From positions 1 to 15,858 of the forward strand of contig CAYNIG010000092.1 of NCBI GenBank assembly GCA_964396995.1: 15,858 nt of DNA, in the 5' to 3' direction. The position numbers and the translations under genes are program-made. This document shows, piece after piece, positions 6,647 to 14,805 of the stretch (positions are counted from its first letter, which is position 1; each line of letters opens with the position of its first letter). The notes under the pieces are model-generated. The model did no database searches. It saw only the letters and a list, made by a program, of their open reading frames with translations, and had not been told where the DNA came from. Origin of the DNA: JADJLQ01 sp964396995. GTDB taxonomy: Bacteria; Bacteroidota; Bacteroidia; Chitinophagales; Saprospiraceae.

Positions 6647-9346
6647 ATGACTCATAACAAGTATCTAAGACTCAGTGGCCATGAAGCATTGACGATAACA
6701 CCTCAAAGTAATTTCGTCAATATCGGTGAGCGTACAAATGTGACCGGATCTGCCAGATTTCTCAAGTTGATAAAAGAAGATAAATACGAAGAGGCATTGG
6801 AAGTAGCATTAGATCAGGTACGGGGTGGTGCCCAGGTGATAGATGTGAATATGGACGAAGGTATGCTGGACTCTGAAAAAGCCATGGTGAAGTTTCTTCA
6901 CCTTATGGCTTCAGAACCGGAAATTGCAGCCATCCCGGTGATGATCGATTCTTCTAAATGGGAAGTAATCGAAGCAGGTTTAAAATGTTTGCAAGGAAAA
7001 GGAATAGTAAATAGTATATCACTCAAAGCCGGCGAAGCGGAATTTAAAAGGCAGGCTACCCTGGTAAAAAGATATGGAGCTGCTACGGTAGTAATGGCCT
7101 TTGATGAAAAAGGGCAGGCCGATACTTATCAGCGTAGAATTGATATTTGCAAAAGAGCCTATGATATCCTGGTGAATGAAGTAAAATTTCCGCCCGAAGA
7201 CATCATTTTTGATCCTAATATATTTCCTGTAGCTACCGGTATAGAAGAACATCGGTCTTATGCGTTGGATTTTTTCAAAGCAACCCGTTGGATTAGAGAA
7301 AATCTGCCTTATGCACATGTCAGTGGCGGTGTGAGTAATGTTTCATTTAGTTTCAGAGGCAATCAAAAAGTGCGGGAAGCAATGCATTCCGCTTTTTTAT
7401 ACCATGCGATAAAGGAAGGCATGGATATGGGTATAGTGAATCCCACCATGCTTGAAGTATATGATGAGATCGATAAAGAGCTTTTAGAAAAAGTAGAAGA
7501 TGTATTGCTCAATAGAAGAGAGGATGCTACCGAAAGGTTACTTGACTATGCAGAAAATGTAAAAGGATCAGTAAAGAAAAAAGAAGTAGAAGAGATTTGG
7601 CGACAGGGTACAGTAGAAGAACGAATTACTCATGCTTTAGTGAAAGGGATTATTGATTTTATAGATGCAGATACCGAAGAAGCCAGATTAAAATATGGGA
7701 AACCCTTACTGGTGATCGAGGGGCCACTTATGGCCGGTATGAATGTGGTAGGTGATTTGTTTGGATCAGGGAAAATGTTTTTACCCCAGGTAGTAAAATC
7801 GGCCCGGGTAATGAAAAAATCAGTGGCCTATCTCACTCCATTTTTGGAAGAGGAGAAAAAACGATCAGGTAATGCAGGCAAGGTAGCTGCCAAAGTATTA
7901 TTAGCGACTGTAAAAGGAGATGTGCACGATATCGGTAAAAATATTGTGGGTGTAGTATTGGCATGCAATAATTACGATATAGTGGACATGGGTGTAATGG
8001 TTCCCTGTGATACCATACTAAATACTGCAATAGACCAAAAAGTAGATATCATAGGCCTCAGTGGTTTGATTACACCTTCATTGGATGAAATGGTTTTTGT
8101 CGCTAAGGAAATGCAGAGAAGAAATATTAAAATACCATTACTCGTAGGTGGTGCCACCACTTCTAAAATCCATACAGCAGTAAAAATCGAACCACAGATA
8201 AATATAGTGCCTGTAGTGCATGTATTGGACGCCTCCCGATCGGTGGCCGTGGTAAGCTCATTATTGACCAAAGACGATGCTAATCGAAATGCATTCATCA
8301 CCGGCATCAAAGAAGAATATGAACGAATGCGCAAAAACAGGGAATCAAAAGATGCAGGCAAAGCTTTTGTAAGTATTATCAAAGCAAGATCGCAAAAAAC
8401 AAAAATAGATTGGGATCGGTATACACCACCCGTTCCCAATTTCCTGGGTATCAAAGTGATCAAAAATCCTTCTTTACTTGAAATTTCAAAATACATTGAC
8501 TGGACTCCATTTTTCCAATCCTGGCAATTAGCCGGTAAATACCCTTCAATATTAAAAGATGAAATAGTAGGCGCGGAAGCTACTAAATTATACAACGATG
8601 CCCAGACTTTATTACATAGGATGATCGCCGAAAATTGGGTTCAGGCAGAAGCCGTGATTGGCATTTTCCCTGCCAATGTAATCAATGATGACGATATCCA
8701 AATTTTGGATCCTCAGACCAAAGAAGTCATCGCAATCAGTCATCAACTCCGCCAGCAGCGAGAAAAATCGGCAGGTTTACCCTATATCTCATTAGCGGAT
8801 TTTATCGCTCCCAAATCAAGTGGTAAACCAGATTATATCGGAGCCTTCGCCGTCACGGCAGGGGTAGGTGTGGAGAAAAAAGCCAAAGAATTGGAAGCAG
8901 CACTCGATGATTATAATGCCATATTATTAAAATCATTGGCAGATAGAATGGCTGAAGCATTCACTGAATATTTACATACTCAAATCCGCACGGAGTATTG
9001 GGGATATAATAAAACTCCTTTTACCAATGAGGAATTGATAGCCGAAAAATATACCGGGATCAGACCGGCCCCGGGATATCCGGCCTGTCCTGATCATACT
9101 GAAAAACAAACCATATTTGATTTATTGCAGGTACCGCAGCATATTTCCATGTCTCTCACCGAAAGTATGGCTATGTATCCAGCAGCTTCTGTCAGCGGTT
9201 GGTATTTTAGTCATCCTGAATCTAAATACTTCGGCCTTGGTCAGATCACTAAAGATCAGGTGGAAGATTATTCTATCAGAAAAAACCAGGATATTCGCAC
9301 ATCAGAAAAATGGCTGGCACCTGTGCTGGCTTATGATGCAGTATAA
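6647..9346 (+). CDS. metH: Methionine synthase, folate/cobalamin/reactivation part (split MetH, C-terminal part)
   Basis: This 899-residue protein holds the rest of cobalamin-dependent methionine synthase, which moves a methyl group from methyltetrahydrofolate to homocysteine through cob(I)alamin. Order of domains: pterin-binding barrel (~15-290; GERTNVTGSARF, MIDSSKWEVIEAG), helical cap (~335-405), cobalamin-binding Rossmann domain with the lower-ligand motif D425-V-H427-D-I-G430 and GGATTSKIHTA (~415-545), and the AdoMet-dependent reactivation domain (~590-899; IRPAPGYPACPDHTEK, LTESMAMYPAASVSG). The homocysteine domain is supplied by the gene at 4263. A weak -7-like TATCTTCG at 6618-6625 suggests a separate promoter. 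Its last ~22 codons are duplicated, with divergence, about 2.95 kb downstream, so the present C-terminus (LAPVLAYDAV) may have been brought in by recombination. Confidence 0.95.
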   Translation: MTHNKYLRLSGHEALTITPQSNFVNIGERTNVTGSARFLKLIKEDKYEEALEVALDQVRGGAQVIDVNMDEGMLDSEKAMVKFLHLMASEPEIAAIPVMIDSSKWEVIEAGLKCLQGKGIVNSISLKAGEAEFKRQATLVKRYGAATVVMAFDEKGQADTYQRRIDICKRAYDILVNEVKFPPEDIIFDPNIFPVATGIEEHRSYALDFFKATRWIRENLPYAHVSGGVSNVSFSFRGNQKVREAMHSAFLYHAIKEGMDMGIVNPTMLEVYDEIDKELLEKVEDVLLNRREDATERLLDYAENVKGSVKKKEVEEIWRQGTVEERITHALVKGIIDFIDADTEEARLKYGKPLLVIEGPLMAGMNVVGDLFGSGKMFLPQVVKSARVMKKSVAYLTPFLEEEKKRSGNAGKVAAKVLLATVKGDVHDIGKNIVGVVLACNNYDIVDMGVMVPCDTILNTAIDQKVDIIGLSGLITPSLDEMVFVAKEMQRRNIKIPLLVGGATTSKIHTAVKIEPQINIVPVVHVLDASRSVAVVSSLLTKDDANRNAFITGIKEEYERMRKNRESKDAGKAFVSIIKARSQKTKIDWDRYTPPVPNFLGIKVIKNPSLLEISKYIDWTPFFQSWQLAGKYPSILKDEIVGAEATKLYNDAQTLLHRMIAENWVQAEAVIGIFPANVINDDDIQILDPQTKEVIAISHQLRQQREKSAGLPYISLADFIAPKSSGKPDYIGAFAVTAGVGVEKKAKELEAALDDYNAILLKSLADRMAEAFTEYLHTQIRTEYWGYNKTPFTNEELIAEKYTGIRPAPGYPACPDHTEKQTIFDLLQVPQHISMSLTESMAMYPAASVSGWYFSHPESKYFGLGQITKDQVEDYSIRKNQDIRTSEKWLAPVLAYDAV
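9281..9346 (+). repeat. Direct repeat copy 1: 3' end of metH
   Basis: The end of metH is repeated at 12233-12298. The first 41 bp (9281-9321) are identical to 12233-12273; the remaining ~22 bp show several substitutions. The repeat starts abruptly at an A-run and flanks a ~2.9-kb segment holding a single gene. This copy is in frame with metH. Confidence 0.95.
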
Positions 9347-9682
9347 ATAGGCCACTTATTTACTATAGTGCAACTAGGTTTCCCACTGATATAAAAAAGT
9401 ATCATTCTCTGTTATTTAAATGAATAGTATTATTAGAATCAGGGAATCTGGCACAGTTGGCATTTCATTTTTTTGGTGGAACTGTTGAACACCTGATTCA
9501 TTCTATAATTTAACCGGGACTGATCGAAAATTTGCCATTAACAATGAATGCAGTCTATACGATTTTTTCCTTCAAATAGTCAGACAGTTAATTTTTACAT
9601 CGTGTTTTTTCGGATAGGTAATCTCCAGTAAATTTGTCAAAATACGGCCTGTAGTTTATCGGGGCGGTACCAATTTTGAAAG
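9347..9682. other. Intergenic stretch with a nested inverted repeat, no gene seen
   Basis: No plausible coding sequence. A nested imperfect inverted repeat is present: GAATCAGG (9436-9443) with CCTGATTC (9492-9499), and inside it ACAGTT (9453-9458) with AACTGT (9480-9485), around a T-rich loop. It could be a 3'-end structure of metH, a regulatory element for the downstream secreted protein, or a mobile-element remnant. No clear TAnnTTTG box precedes the next gene; CAATTTTG at 9671-9678 is a near match just before its ATG. Confidence 0.5.
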
Positions 9683-12175
9683 ATGTATACTTTAAGATTT
9701 TTTATATTCCTCCTTTATTTTACTGACCTGCATTCTGCCTGGAGTCAGTCACAATCACTAAAAGGCATCTATCGTCAACGATATTTTTTCAATCACCTGT
9801 ACCGTGATTCTTTCGTGGACATCCATCAATGGAAGTACATGTGGAATCAATATTATTCTATGCCGCAATCAAGGCACCAATACCGATCCGCTCTCTCCAG
9901 GTGGGCTTATCATGGCCCCGCACCAGCTAATAAAAATGCTTACATACAAACTAAAACAGTAAATTCTACGGGCAGGATAAGAGATATTGCCGTACATGTA
10001 CCCTTTGTATTACCCGATGATACCGGAATACGGATTTTAGCTGCTACCGGAGGAGTGTGGGCACTGATAGAGAAAAAAATCAATGCTTCGACAACCGATA
10101 TTTCCCCGGTGTGTTTGAGTCATTCAATACCTGCCAAAGACTTTACTTCATTTGCTTTTCATCCCATAAAAAAGGGAATTATTTTGGTCGGTACCGGTGA
10201 GCCATTATATGCTTGCGGAACAGGACTATATAGATCCACGGATAATGGAACTACATGGGAAAGTATAAAAATGGATAATCAATACCCTTGCCTGATACAT
10301 AAATTATTTTTTGATAAATCGAACCCGGATATCCTGCATGCAGCAACCTCCGTTGGTTATATGAGATCTGCAGATGGGGGTACTACGTGGAAAACAACTT
10401 CCACAGTTGCTGATATAACCGATGCCGTTGCTGATCCTGTGATACAGGACCGTTTATATTGTATATCCGGTAGTGGTATATTATTTAAAAGCAGTGACAA
10501 TGGTATGCATTGGGATACAATAGCAACAGACCTGCCGTCAAATCAATCCATTCATGCGGTGCTGGCTATAGATCCCAAATCATCTGGTACTGTATTTGTA
10601 AATATGGTGGCCACGAATCAATTGACTCTTGGCTTGTTTAAGTCTATGGATGGTGGAGCTCATTTTAAACCTTGTACCTTTAAAACTCAAAAAATGCCGG
10701 ATATGCATTGGGGGCAAGGATATTTTAATAATATCGTGGGCATTTCACCCAAAAACAGCATGCATGTATTGGCCGGTGGAGGAGGGTTTTTAAGAAGTGT
10801 TAATGCTTTCGATTTCGACGGTATAGATGCACATCATGCCGATCAGCATGCTATAGTATGGGATAAAAATGGAGACATGTACCTGGGAAATGATGGGGGC
10901 TTATTTGTATCCAAAGATGATGGTTTGACTTTTTCTGCCAGGTATAATGTGTTCCCTATTGCTCAATTTTACAATGCTGATGTATATGCTAAAAATGCAG
11001 AATATATTGTTGGCGCTACACAGGATAATGGCACTGTTTATAGAAATACGAATGGGTGGTTTACCACACAGTTTGGCGATGGATTTAATGCTACCATCAG
11101 CCAGGACGATCCCAAGTCGATGTTCACCCGAAATGCAAATTTATTACTTCAGTCTTGGGAGGCCGGGGACTCCTGGTTACCATTGCAATATTGTTTTGGA
11201 ACTGGCAGACTCTATTATGAAAGATCCAACGCTTTAAAGCCTTCTTTTGTAAATATGCCACTGGTAGAATGTGGCAAAGGCCCAGCCCGCTTTGTGGCGG
11301 ATTCTCTCAAATTTATACCATTATCCAATACAGTAGAGTTTCCCACGGAGGTTCTTTCATTGTCTATCTCCAACAAAGCAGTGTCATCTGACAAAGCCAA
11401 TATCTATATGAGTTCTGCCAACGCTGATCCAAACAAACAAATTATCATCCGAAGACGAAACGAAGAGTCGTGGTCTTTTGGAAATAAAACCGGGCTCACC
11501 GGGCAATATTATAAACTAATTCCACATCCATATAAGTTTGATGTAGTATATGCATTGGGTCTTGGAATAAATAATGATAAATTATTTAAATCGGCAGATG
11601 CCGGTAAGACCTGGTATACTATTTCCGGCAACATACCCGACCTCCCGCTATCTTGTCTGCTGGTGCATCCCTTTAATGATGATTATTTATTAATTGGAAC
11701 TGCCGGATTTGGTTTTTTGACCTCTAAGGATGGTGGTAAATCTTGGTCAGTATTCAACAACGGTGCTGCTATAGGCACTATAGTATCTGATTTACACTAT
11801 GAGACTAAACCACTCATTCGCGACCGGGTATCGGTATTGGCCGCAACTTATGGCCATAGTATTTTAAAATCGGAATGGGTATTGGAAAACTCCGTAAAAA
11901 ACACTGAAACTGTAATTAACACAGCTACATTGAAGGTTATTCCAACTCATATGCAAAATGAGTATCAGATTATATATTCACATCAAAAGGCTTCAAACGT
12001 AAGAATATTCCTGACAGACATGCACGGACGAAATCTTTACAAAATACATACAGGTGTTCTGACCAGCGGATGGAGTAGCTTTTCATTGCAAATGCAAGAA
12101 TATCCAAATGGGGTTTACCTGCTTTCGGCTCTGGAAACTGAAGGAGGAATTAAAACCGTTAAATTTATAAAATAA
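9683..12175 (+). CDS. Secreted Asp-box (BNR/sortilin-type) beta-propeller protein with T9SS C-terminal domain
   Basis: An 830-residue exported protein. Residues 1-~22 form a signal peptide (hydrophobic FFIFLLYF, then SAWSQS). At least seven Asp-box motifs SxDxGxxW/F mark propeller blades: STDNGTTW (~184), SADGGTTW (~228), SSDNGMHW (~269), SMDGGAHF (~320), SKDDGLTF (~409), SADAGKTW (~636), SKDGGKSW (~680). A block HHADQHAIVWDKNGDMYLGN (~393) is typical of the VPS10/xyloglucanase-like propeller group. The last ~80 residues (VRIFLTDMHGRNLY to NGVYLLSALETEG and TVKFIK) are a type A T9SS sorting domain, directing it across the outer membrane to the surface or medium. Catalytic activity (sialidase, glucanase or only binding) cannot be assigned. 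It stands alone on a segment bounded by duplicated metH ends, suggesting acquisition as a cargo gene. Confidence 0.9.
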   Translation: MYTLRFFIFLLYFTDLHSAWSQSQSLKGIYRQRYFFNHLYRDSFVDIHQWKYMWNQYYSMPQSRHQYRSALSRWAYHGPAPANKNAYIQTKTVNSTGRIRDIAVHVPFVLPDDTGIRILAATGGVWALIEKKINASTTDISPVCLSHSIPAKDFTSFAFHPIKKGIILVGTGEPLYACGTGLYRSTDNGTTWESIKMDNQYPCLIHKLFFDKSNPDILHAATSVGYMRSADGGTTWKTTSTVADITDAVADPVIQDRLYCISGSGILFKSSDNGMHWDTIATDLPSNQSIHAVLAIDPKSSGTVFVNMVATNQLTLGLFKSMDGGAHFKPCTFKTQKMPDMHWGQGYFNNIVGISPKNSMHVLAGGGGFLRSVNAFDFDGIDAHHADQHAIVWDKNGDMYLGNDGGLFVSKDDGLTFSARYNVFPIAQFYNADVYAKNAEYIVGATQDNGTVYRNTNGWFTTQFGDGFNATISQDDPKSMFTRNANLLLQSWEAGDSWLPLQYCFGTGRLYYERSNALKPSFVNMPLVECGKGPARFVADSLKFIPLSNTVEFPTEVLSLSISNKAVSSDKANIYMSSANADPNKQIIIRRRNEESWSFGNKTGLTGQYYKLIPHPYKFDVVYALGLGINNDKLFKSADAGKTWYTISGNIPDLPLSCLLVHPFNDDYLLIGTAGFGFLTSKDGGKSWSVFNNGAAIGTIVSDLHYETKPLIRDRVSVLAATYGHSILKSEWVLENSVKNTETVINTATLKVIPTHMQNEYQIIYSHQKASNVRIFLTDMHGRNLYKIHTGVLTSGWSSFSLQMQEYPNGVYLLSALETEGGIKTVKFIK

Positions 12176-12187
12176 TAATTGCATTTA

Positions 12188-12208
12188 GAGAAAGGGTGTT
12201 CTTTCCTC
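12188..12208 (+). terminator. Weak hairpin after the propeller gene
   Basis: GAGAAAG (12188-12194) pairs with CTTTCCTC (12201-12208) with one bulged base and a 6-nt loop, followed by a moderately T-rich stretch. It lies 13 bases after the stop codon; terminator function is uncertain. Confidence 0.3.
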
Positions 12209-12232
12209 GTATTTGATTAAAATAATGTTATT

Positions 12233-12295
12233 AAAAACCAGGATATTCGCACATCAGAAAAATGGCTGGCACCCGTGCTAAGCTATGATATATAA
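12233..12295 (+). pseudogene. Orphan duplicate of the MetH C-terminus (direct repeat copy 2)
   Basis: This 63-bp stretch is a second metH 3' end. Read in the metH frame it gives KNQDIRTSEKWLAPVLSYDI and then TAA at 12293-12295, against LAPVLAYDAV at the real metH end. The first 41 bp are identical to 9281-9321; later changes include synonymous ones (CCT/CCC) and conservative ones (A/S), as expected for two alleles of a gene under selection rather than random decay. It has no start codon and is only 9 bp upstream of the Wzz-like gene, suggesting that metH formerly abutted that gene before the propeller segment arrived. Confidence 0.9.
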
Positions 12296-12304
12296 TTAAT
12301 TTTA

Positions 12305-13402
12305 ATGCAACAGGAAAATCCAGCCCATCCAAACTACCCACCACAGGATGACGATTTTAGTTTGAAAAAACTAATCCAGACCGGACTGGACTATTTTTGG
12401 CTATTGTGGAAAAATAAATTGTGGATCATCCTATTGGGATTATTGGGAGCCGGAGGTATGTACCTTAAAGCTAAATTGACTCCGGTAAAATTTGGTGCCT
12501 CGCTCACGTTTGCATTAAATGAAGGAGACGGTGGATCAAGTTTATCTGCGATATCCGGGCTCCTGGGACAGTTTGGATTAGGTGGAGGTGGTGGAGCAGG
12601 TGGTAAAGTTTCTTCAGATAAAATCATTGCTCTTTCCAAATCCATGCGAATCGTAAATCAAGCCTTATTTGATCGTGTGACCATCGATGGGAAATATGAT
12701 TTTATTGCCAATCATATTATAGAAGTGTATAAAATGGATCAAAAGTGGGCTAAGTACAATCCTAATTTTGTCAATTTCAGATTTAAACACAATGTGACCG
12801 ATTCATTTACCTTAGATGAAAATTCAGCTTTGAAAGGAGTCTATGGATTTACAGTTGGTGGACTGGAACCCGGACTTGTGACTTGTGTATACGATAGAGA
12901 GAGTACTATATTTACTTTGCGGTCTGATACTGAAAAGGAAGCCCTGTCATTGGAGCTTACCAATCACCTTTTTGAAAGATTATCCAAATTTTATATACAA
13001 CAGTCAAGTGATAAACAAAAACTGACTTACGACCTGATTAAAGCTAAAGCAGATTCACTGTATAAAAAATGGACAGGCAGTGAGTACGCTGTAAGTAGTT
13101 CTATACAAAATCAAAATGCACTTTGGTCACCCGTAGACCGTACTCAACGTGATATAAAAGGCAAACAATCCACCATTTATGCTATGGCCTATGCCGAGTC
13201 ATTGAAAAACCTGGAAATTGCCGACTATGCACTCAAAAACAGCACCCCTTTCATCAGGGATATAGACAAACCCTTTTTCCCTCTCGATACCACTATGCCC
13301 AATTGGATCCGACAGACGATTATCGGTCTTTTTCTCGGCCTAGCCCTTGGATCAGCTATAATCATAGGAATAAAGATAGTTACGGACGCAATAAAAAGCT
13401 AA
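12305..13402 (+). CDS. Wzz-like polysaccharide chain-length/co-polymerase protein
   Basis: A 365-residue inner-membrane protein of the polysaccharide co-polymerase type, which sets chain length or assists export of O-antigen, capsule or exopolysaccharide. A short cytoplasmic N-terminus is followed by transmembrane helix 1 (~38-56, LWIILLGLLGAGGMYLKA), a long periplasmic part with a glycine-rich stretch (SGLLGQFGLGGGGGAGG, ~83-99) and helical region, a proline-containing PLDTTMPNW segment, and transmembrane helix 2 (~338-358, IIGLFLGLALGSAIIIGI). There is no cytoplasmic tyrosine-kinase domain. The ATG at 12305 lies 9 bp after the orphan metH tail and has no Shine-Dalgarno. It opens the polysaccharide locus that continues with the regulator, antiterminator and ugd. 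Assignment to the family is firm; which polymer it serves is unknown. Confidence 0.85.
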   Translation: MQQENPAHPNYPPQDDDFSLKKLIQTGLDYFWLLWKNKLWIILLGLLGAGGMYLKAKLTPVKFGASLTFALNEGDGGSSLSAISGLLGQFGLGGGGGAGGKVSSDKIIALSKSMRIVNQALFDRVTIDGKYDFIANHIIEVYKMDQKWAKYNPNFVNFRFKHNVTDSFTLDENSALKGVYGFTVGGLEPGLVTCVYDRESTIFTLRSDTEKEALSLELTNHLFERLSKFYIQQSSDKQKLTYDLIKAKADSLYKKWTGSEYAVSSSIQNQNALWSPVDRTQRDIKGKQSTIYAMAYAESLKNLEIADYALKNSTPFIRDIDKPFFPLDTTMPNWIRQTIIGLFLGLALGSAIIIGIKIVTDAIKS

Positions 13403-13410
13403 AAACAACG

Positions 13411-13418
13411 TATCTTTG
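13411..13418 (+). promoter_or_regulatory. -7 promoter box of the winged-helix regulator gene
   Basis: TATCTTTG matches TAnnTTTG exactly and lies 9 bases after the Wzz-like gene's stop. Transcription would begin near 13423-13426, leaving a leader of about 15 nt before the TTG start at 13439. No convincing -33 TTTG is seen. Confidence 0.65.
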
Positions 13419-13436
13419 AGTAATAAAACTACTCAA
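13416..13436. promoter_or_regulatory. Perfect 7-bp inverted repeat, candidate autoregulatory operator
   Basis: TTGAGTA (13416-13422) and TACTCAA (13430-13436) are exact reverse complements with a 7-nt spacer. The left arm overlaps the last bases of the -7 box and the palindrome ends 3 bases before the start codon of a winged-helix protein. Binding by that protein would block its own transcription; this is inferred from position. Confidence 0.55.
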
Positions 13437-13438
13437 TC

Positions 13439-14008
13439 TTGATTGGGGATCTGATTTCATCAAAAACGCGAATAAAACTGCTTTTGAAGTTTTTTCTCAA
13501 CGGCAGCACGACCTCCTATTTAAGAGAACTGGAATCTGAGTTTGGTGAGTCTACCAATGCTATACGCCTGGAACTGAACAAAATGGAAGAAGCCGGCATG
13601 CTGGAATCGTATTCAGAAGGAAATAAAAAATTTTTCAAAGCCAACCGTAAATACCCCCTGTTTAATGAGATCCATAGTATTCTATTGAAATATGTGGGCC
13701 TCGATCAGGTGCTGGAAAATGTACTCACCAGATTGGGGCATCTCGATAAAGCCTATCTCGATGGTTCTTTTGCCAAGGGTAGGGACAGTGGAGTAATTGA
13801 TCTTATTTTGGTGGGTCATTTGGATAAATCGTACCTGATCCAATTAGTGGAAAAGGCAGAAAAATTAATCAAAAGGAAGATAAGATATATTATATACGAG
13901 AATGAAGAAGAGCTTAAGCAAAGTAAAGACTCTTTTTCTGATGCACCACTATTGATTTACACTTCCGCTCAAGAGCAATTAGTTACCAATCATTTTAAAG
14001 CCAATTGA
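13439..14008 (+). CDS. Winged-helix regulator fused to a degenerate nucleotidyltransferase-like domain
   Basis: A 189-residue protein starting at TTG (13439), chosen because it lies just after a promoter box and begins the winged-helix fold. Residues ~5-75 form the DNA-binding domain (SSKTRIKLLLKFFLNG, then SNAIRLELNKMEEAGMLES as recognition helix and wing). Residues ~95-185 resemble a minimal MNT/pol-beta nucleotidyltransferase: LDGSFAKGRDSGVIDLILVG, with Gly109-Ser110 present, but the usual DxD pair reduced to V119-I-D121, so one metal-binding Asp is missing and catalysis is doubtful. The gene stands 4 bp before the UpxY-like gene, implying co-transcription, and follows a Wzz-like gene; similar regulators occur at polysaccharide loci in Bacteroidota. 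A perfect inverted repeat over its promoter suggests autoregulation. Confidence 0.8.
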   Translation: MIGDLISSKTRIKLLLKFFLNGSTTSYLRELESEFGESTNAIRLELNKMEEAGMLESYSEGNKKFFKANRKYPLFNEIHSILLKYVGLDQVLENVLTRLGHLDKAYLDGSFAKGRDSGVIDLILVGHLDKSYLIQLVEKAEKLIKRKIRYIIYENEEELKQSKDSFSDAPLLIYTSAQEQLVTNHFKAN

Positions 14009-14012
14009 GGGT

Positions 14013-14612
14013 ATGGCCGTTGCCGGAGTACATTCATATCAAAATTCATTATCTGCCACCGATACTAAATGGTTTGCTGTGCTCACCCGGGTAAAAGCTG
14101 AAAAATTGGTCTGCAGCCAGTTATCCGAAAAAGGCATCAAAAATTATGTGCCTTTACAGAAGGTTACACGTATATATAGTCGTAAACGCCGAACCGTGTT
14201 ATTGCCATTGATTTATCGGTATGTATTCGTAAATATTACCAAATCAGATTATGTAAGAGTATTGGAGACCCCGCATGTCGAGATGTTTCTAAAATTCAAA
14301 CAAGACATTATAGCTATTCCGGATCATGAGATAGAATGGTTGCAGCGAATCACGGGCGAAAATATGGATTTCAATTTGGAAAGCAGGCCATACCGTGCAG
14401 GGGATGAAGTAAAGGTAGTCTATGGCAACCTTACCGGATTAAAAGGAAAATTGATAAAATCATTAGGTAAAAACGAGTTGCTGGTAGAGCTTGATCATAT
14501 AGGCATCGGTCTTCGCATTCAAATAGACCCAGCCCATCTTGAGCTGCTGGCAGCAAATAAATATCAAATTACAGATGACACCATTACTAAATCTAAATTT
14601 TCGTTGATTTAG
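14013..14612 (+). CDS. UpxY-like (NusG-family) transcription antiterminator
   Basis: A 199-residue NusG paralogue. The NGN domain spans ~18-120 (KWFAVLTRVKAEKLVCSQL, NYVPLQKVTRIYSRKRR, PLIYRYVFVNI), and a KOW motif follows at ~128-160 (RAGDEVKVVYGNLTGLKGKL). Specialised NusG proteins of the UpxY type are encoded at the start of Bacteroidota capsule/EPS operons and let RNA polymerase read through the long transcript. Here it is followed by ugd, consistent with that role. It begins 4 bp after the winged-helix gene, with GAGGG before the ATG that can act as a ribosome site. The housekeeping NusG, usually beside ribosomal protein genes, is an unlikely alternative because of this context and the short N-terminal extension. 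Confidence 0.88.
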   Translation: MAVAGVHSYQNSLSATDTKWFAVLTRVKAEKLVCSQLSEKGIKNYVPLQKVTRIYSRKRRTVLLPLIYRYVFVNITKSDYVRVLETPHVEMFLKFKQDIIAIPDHEIEWLQRITGENMDFNLESRPYRAGDEVKVVYGNLTGLKGKLIKSLGKNELLVELDHIGIGLRIQIDPAHLELLAANKYQITDDTITKSKFSLI

Positions 14613-14657
14613 TTTAGGTCTGTAATACAATAAGTTATACATTTTATCCGATAGTCC

Positions 14658-14687
14658 TTGCGACATATCGAAGGCGAAGCCTTGCAA
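14658..14687. repeat. Small nested inverted repeat in the upxY-like/four-helix gap
   Basis: AAGGC (14671-14675) / GCCTT (14679-14683) with a GAA loop, extended on the outside by TTGC (14658-14661) / GCAA (14684-14687) with a 9-nt bulge on the left, and followed by an A-run. It may be a terminator-like hairpin read on the minus strand or a REP-like palindrome. Confidence 0.4.
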
Positions 14688-14708
14688 AAAGTGTTGGTAA
14701 ATTGTTTG

Positions 14709-14740
14709 AAGTGGAAAAGTGTTCAAGTGGAAAAGTGTAA
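14709..14740. repeat. Two 16-bp tandem repeats, left border of the four-helix gene
   Basis: AAGTGGAAAAGTGTTC (14709-14724) is followed directly by AAGTGGAAAAGTGTAA (14725-14740). GAAGTGGAAAAGTGT (14708-14722) matches the reverse complement of 15199-15213 on the other side of the gene at 14 of 15 positions, so the gene has inverted borders. Confidence 0.8.
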
Positions 14741-14805
14741 GTTGTGTTTCAAGATTTTTTTAATATATAGAATTTTATTTAATCAAGAAATATCCACCAT
14801 CATTT

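Noticed and set aside
7972..8595. 207-codon open frame on the minus strand
   Set aside because: It lies wholly inside the cobalamin-binding and linker region of metH, which is strongly conserved in the + frame; the minus product shows no motif or plausible start context.
4263..9346. metH broken by a frameshift or disrupted by insertion
   Set aside because: Each part starts and ends at a domain border with all key residues present, and two-gene MetH is an established arrangement in Bacteroidota; only the intervening ATPase is unusual.
9347..12232. Insertion sequence or transposon
   Set aside because: No transposase or integrase and no matching terminal inverted repeats; the flanking direct repeat is coding sequence of metH, far longer than a normal target duplication.
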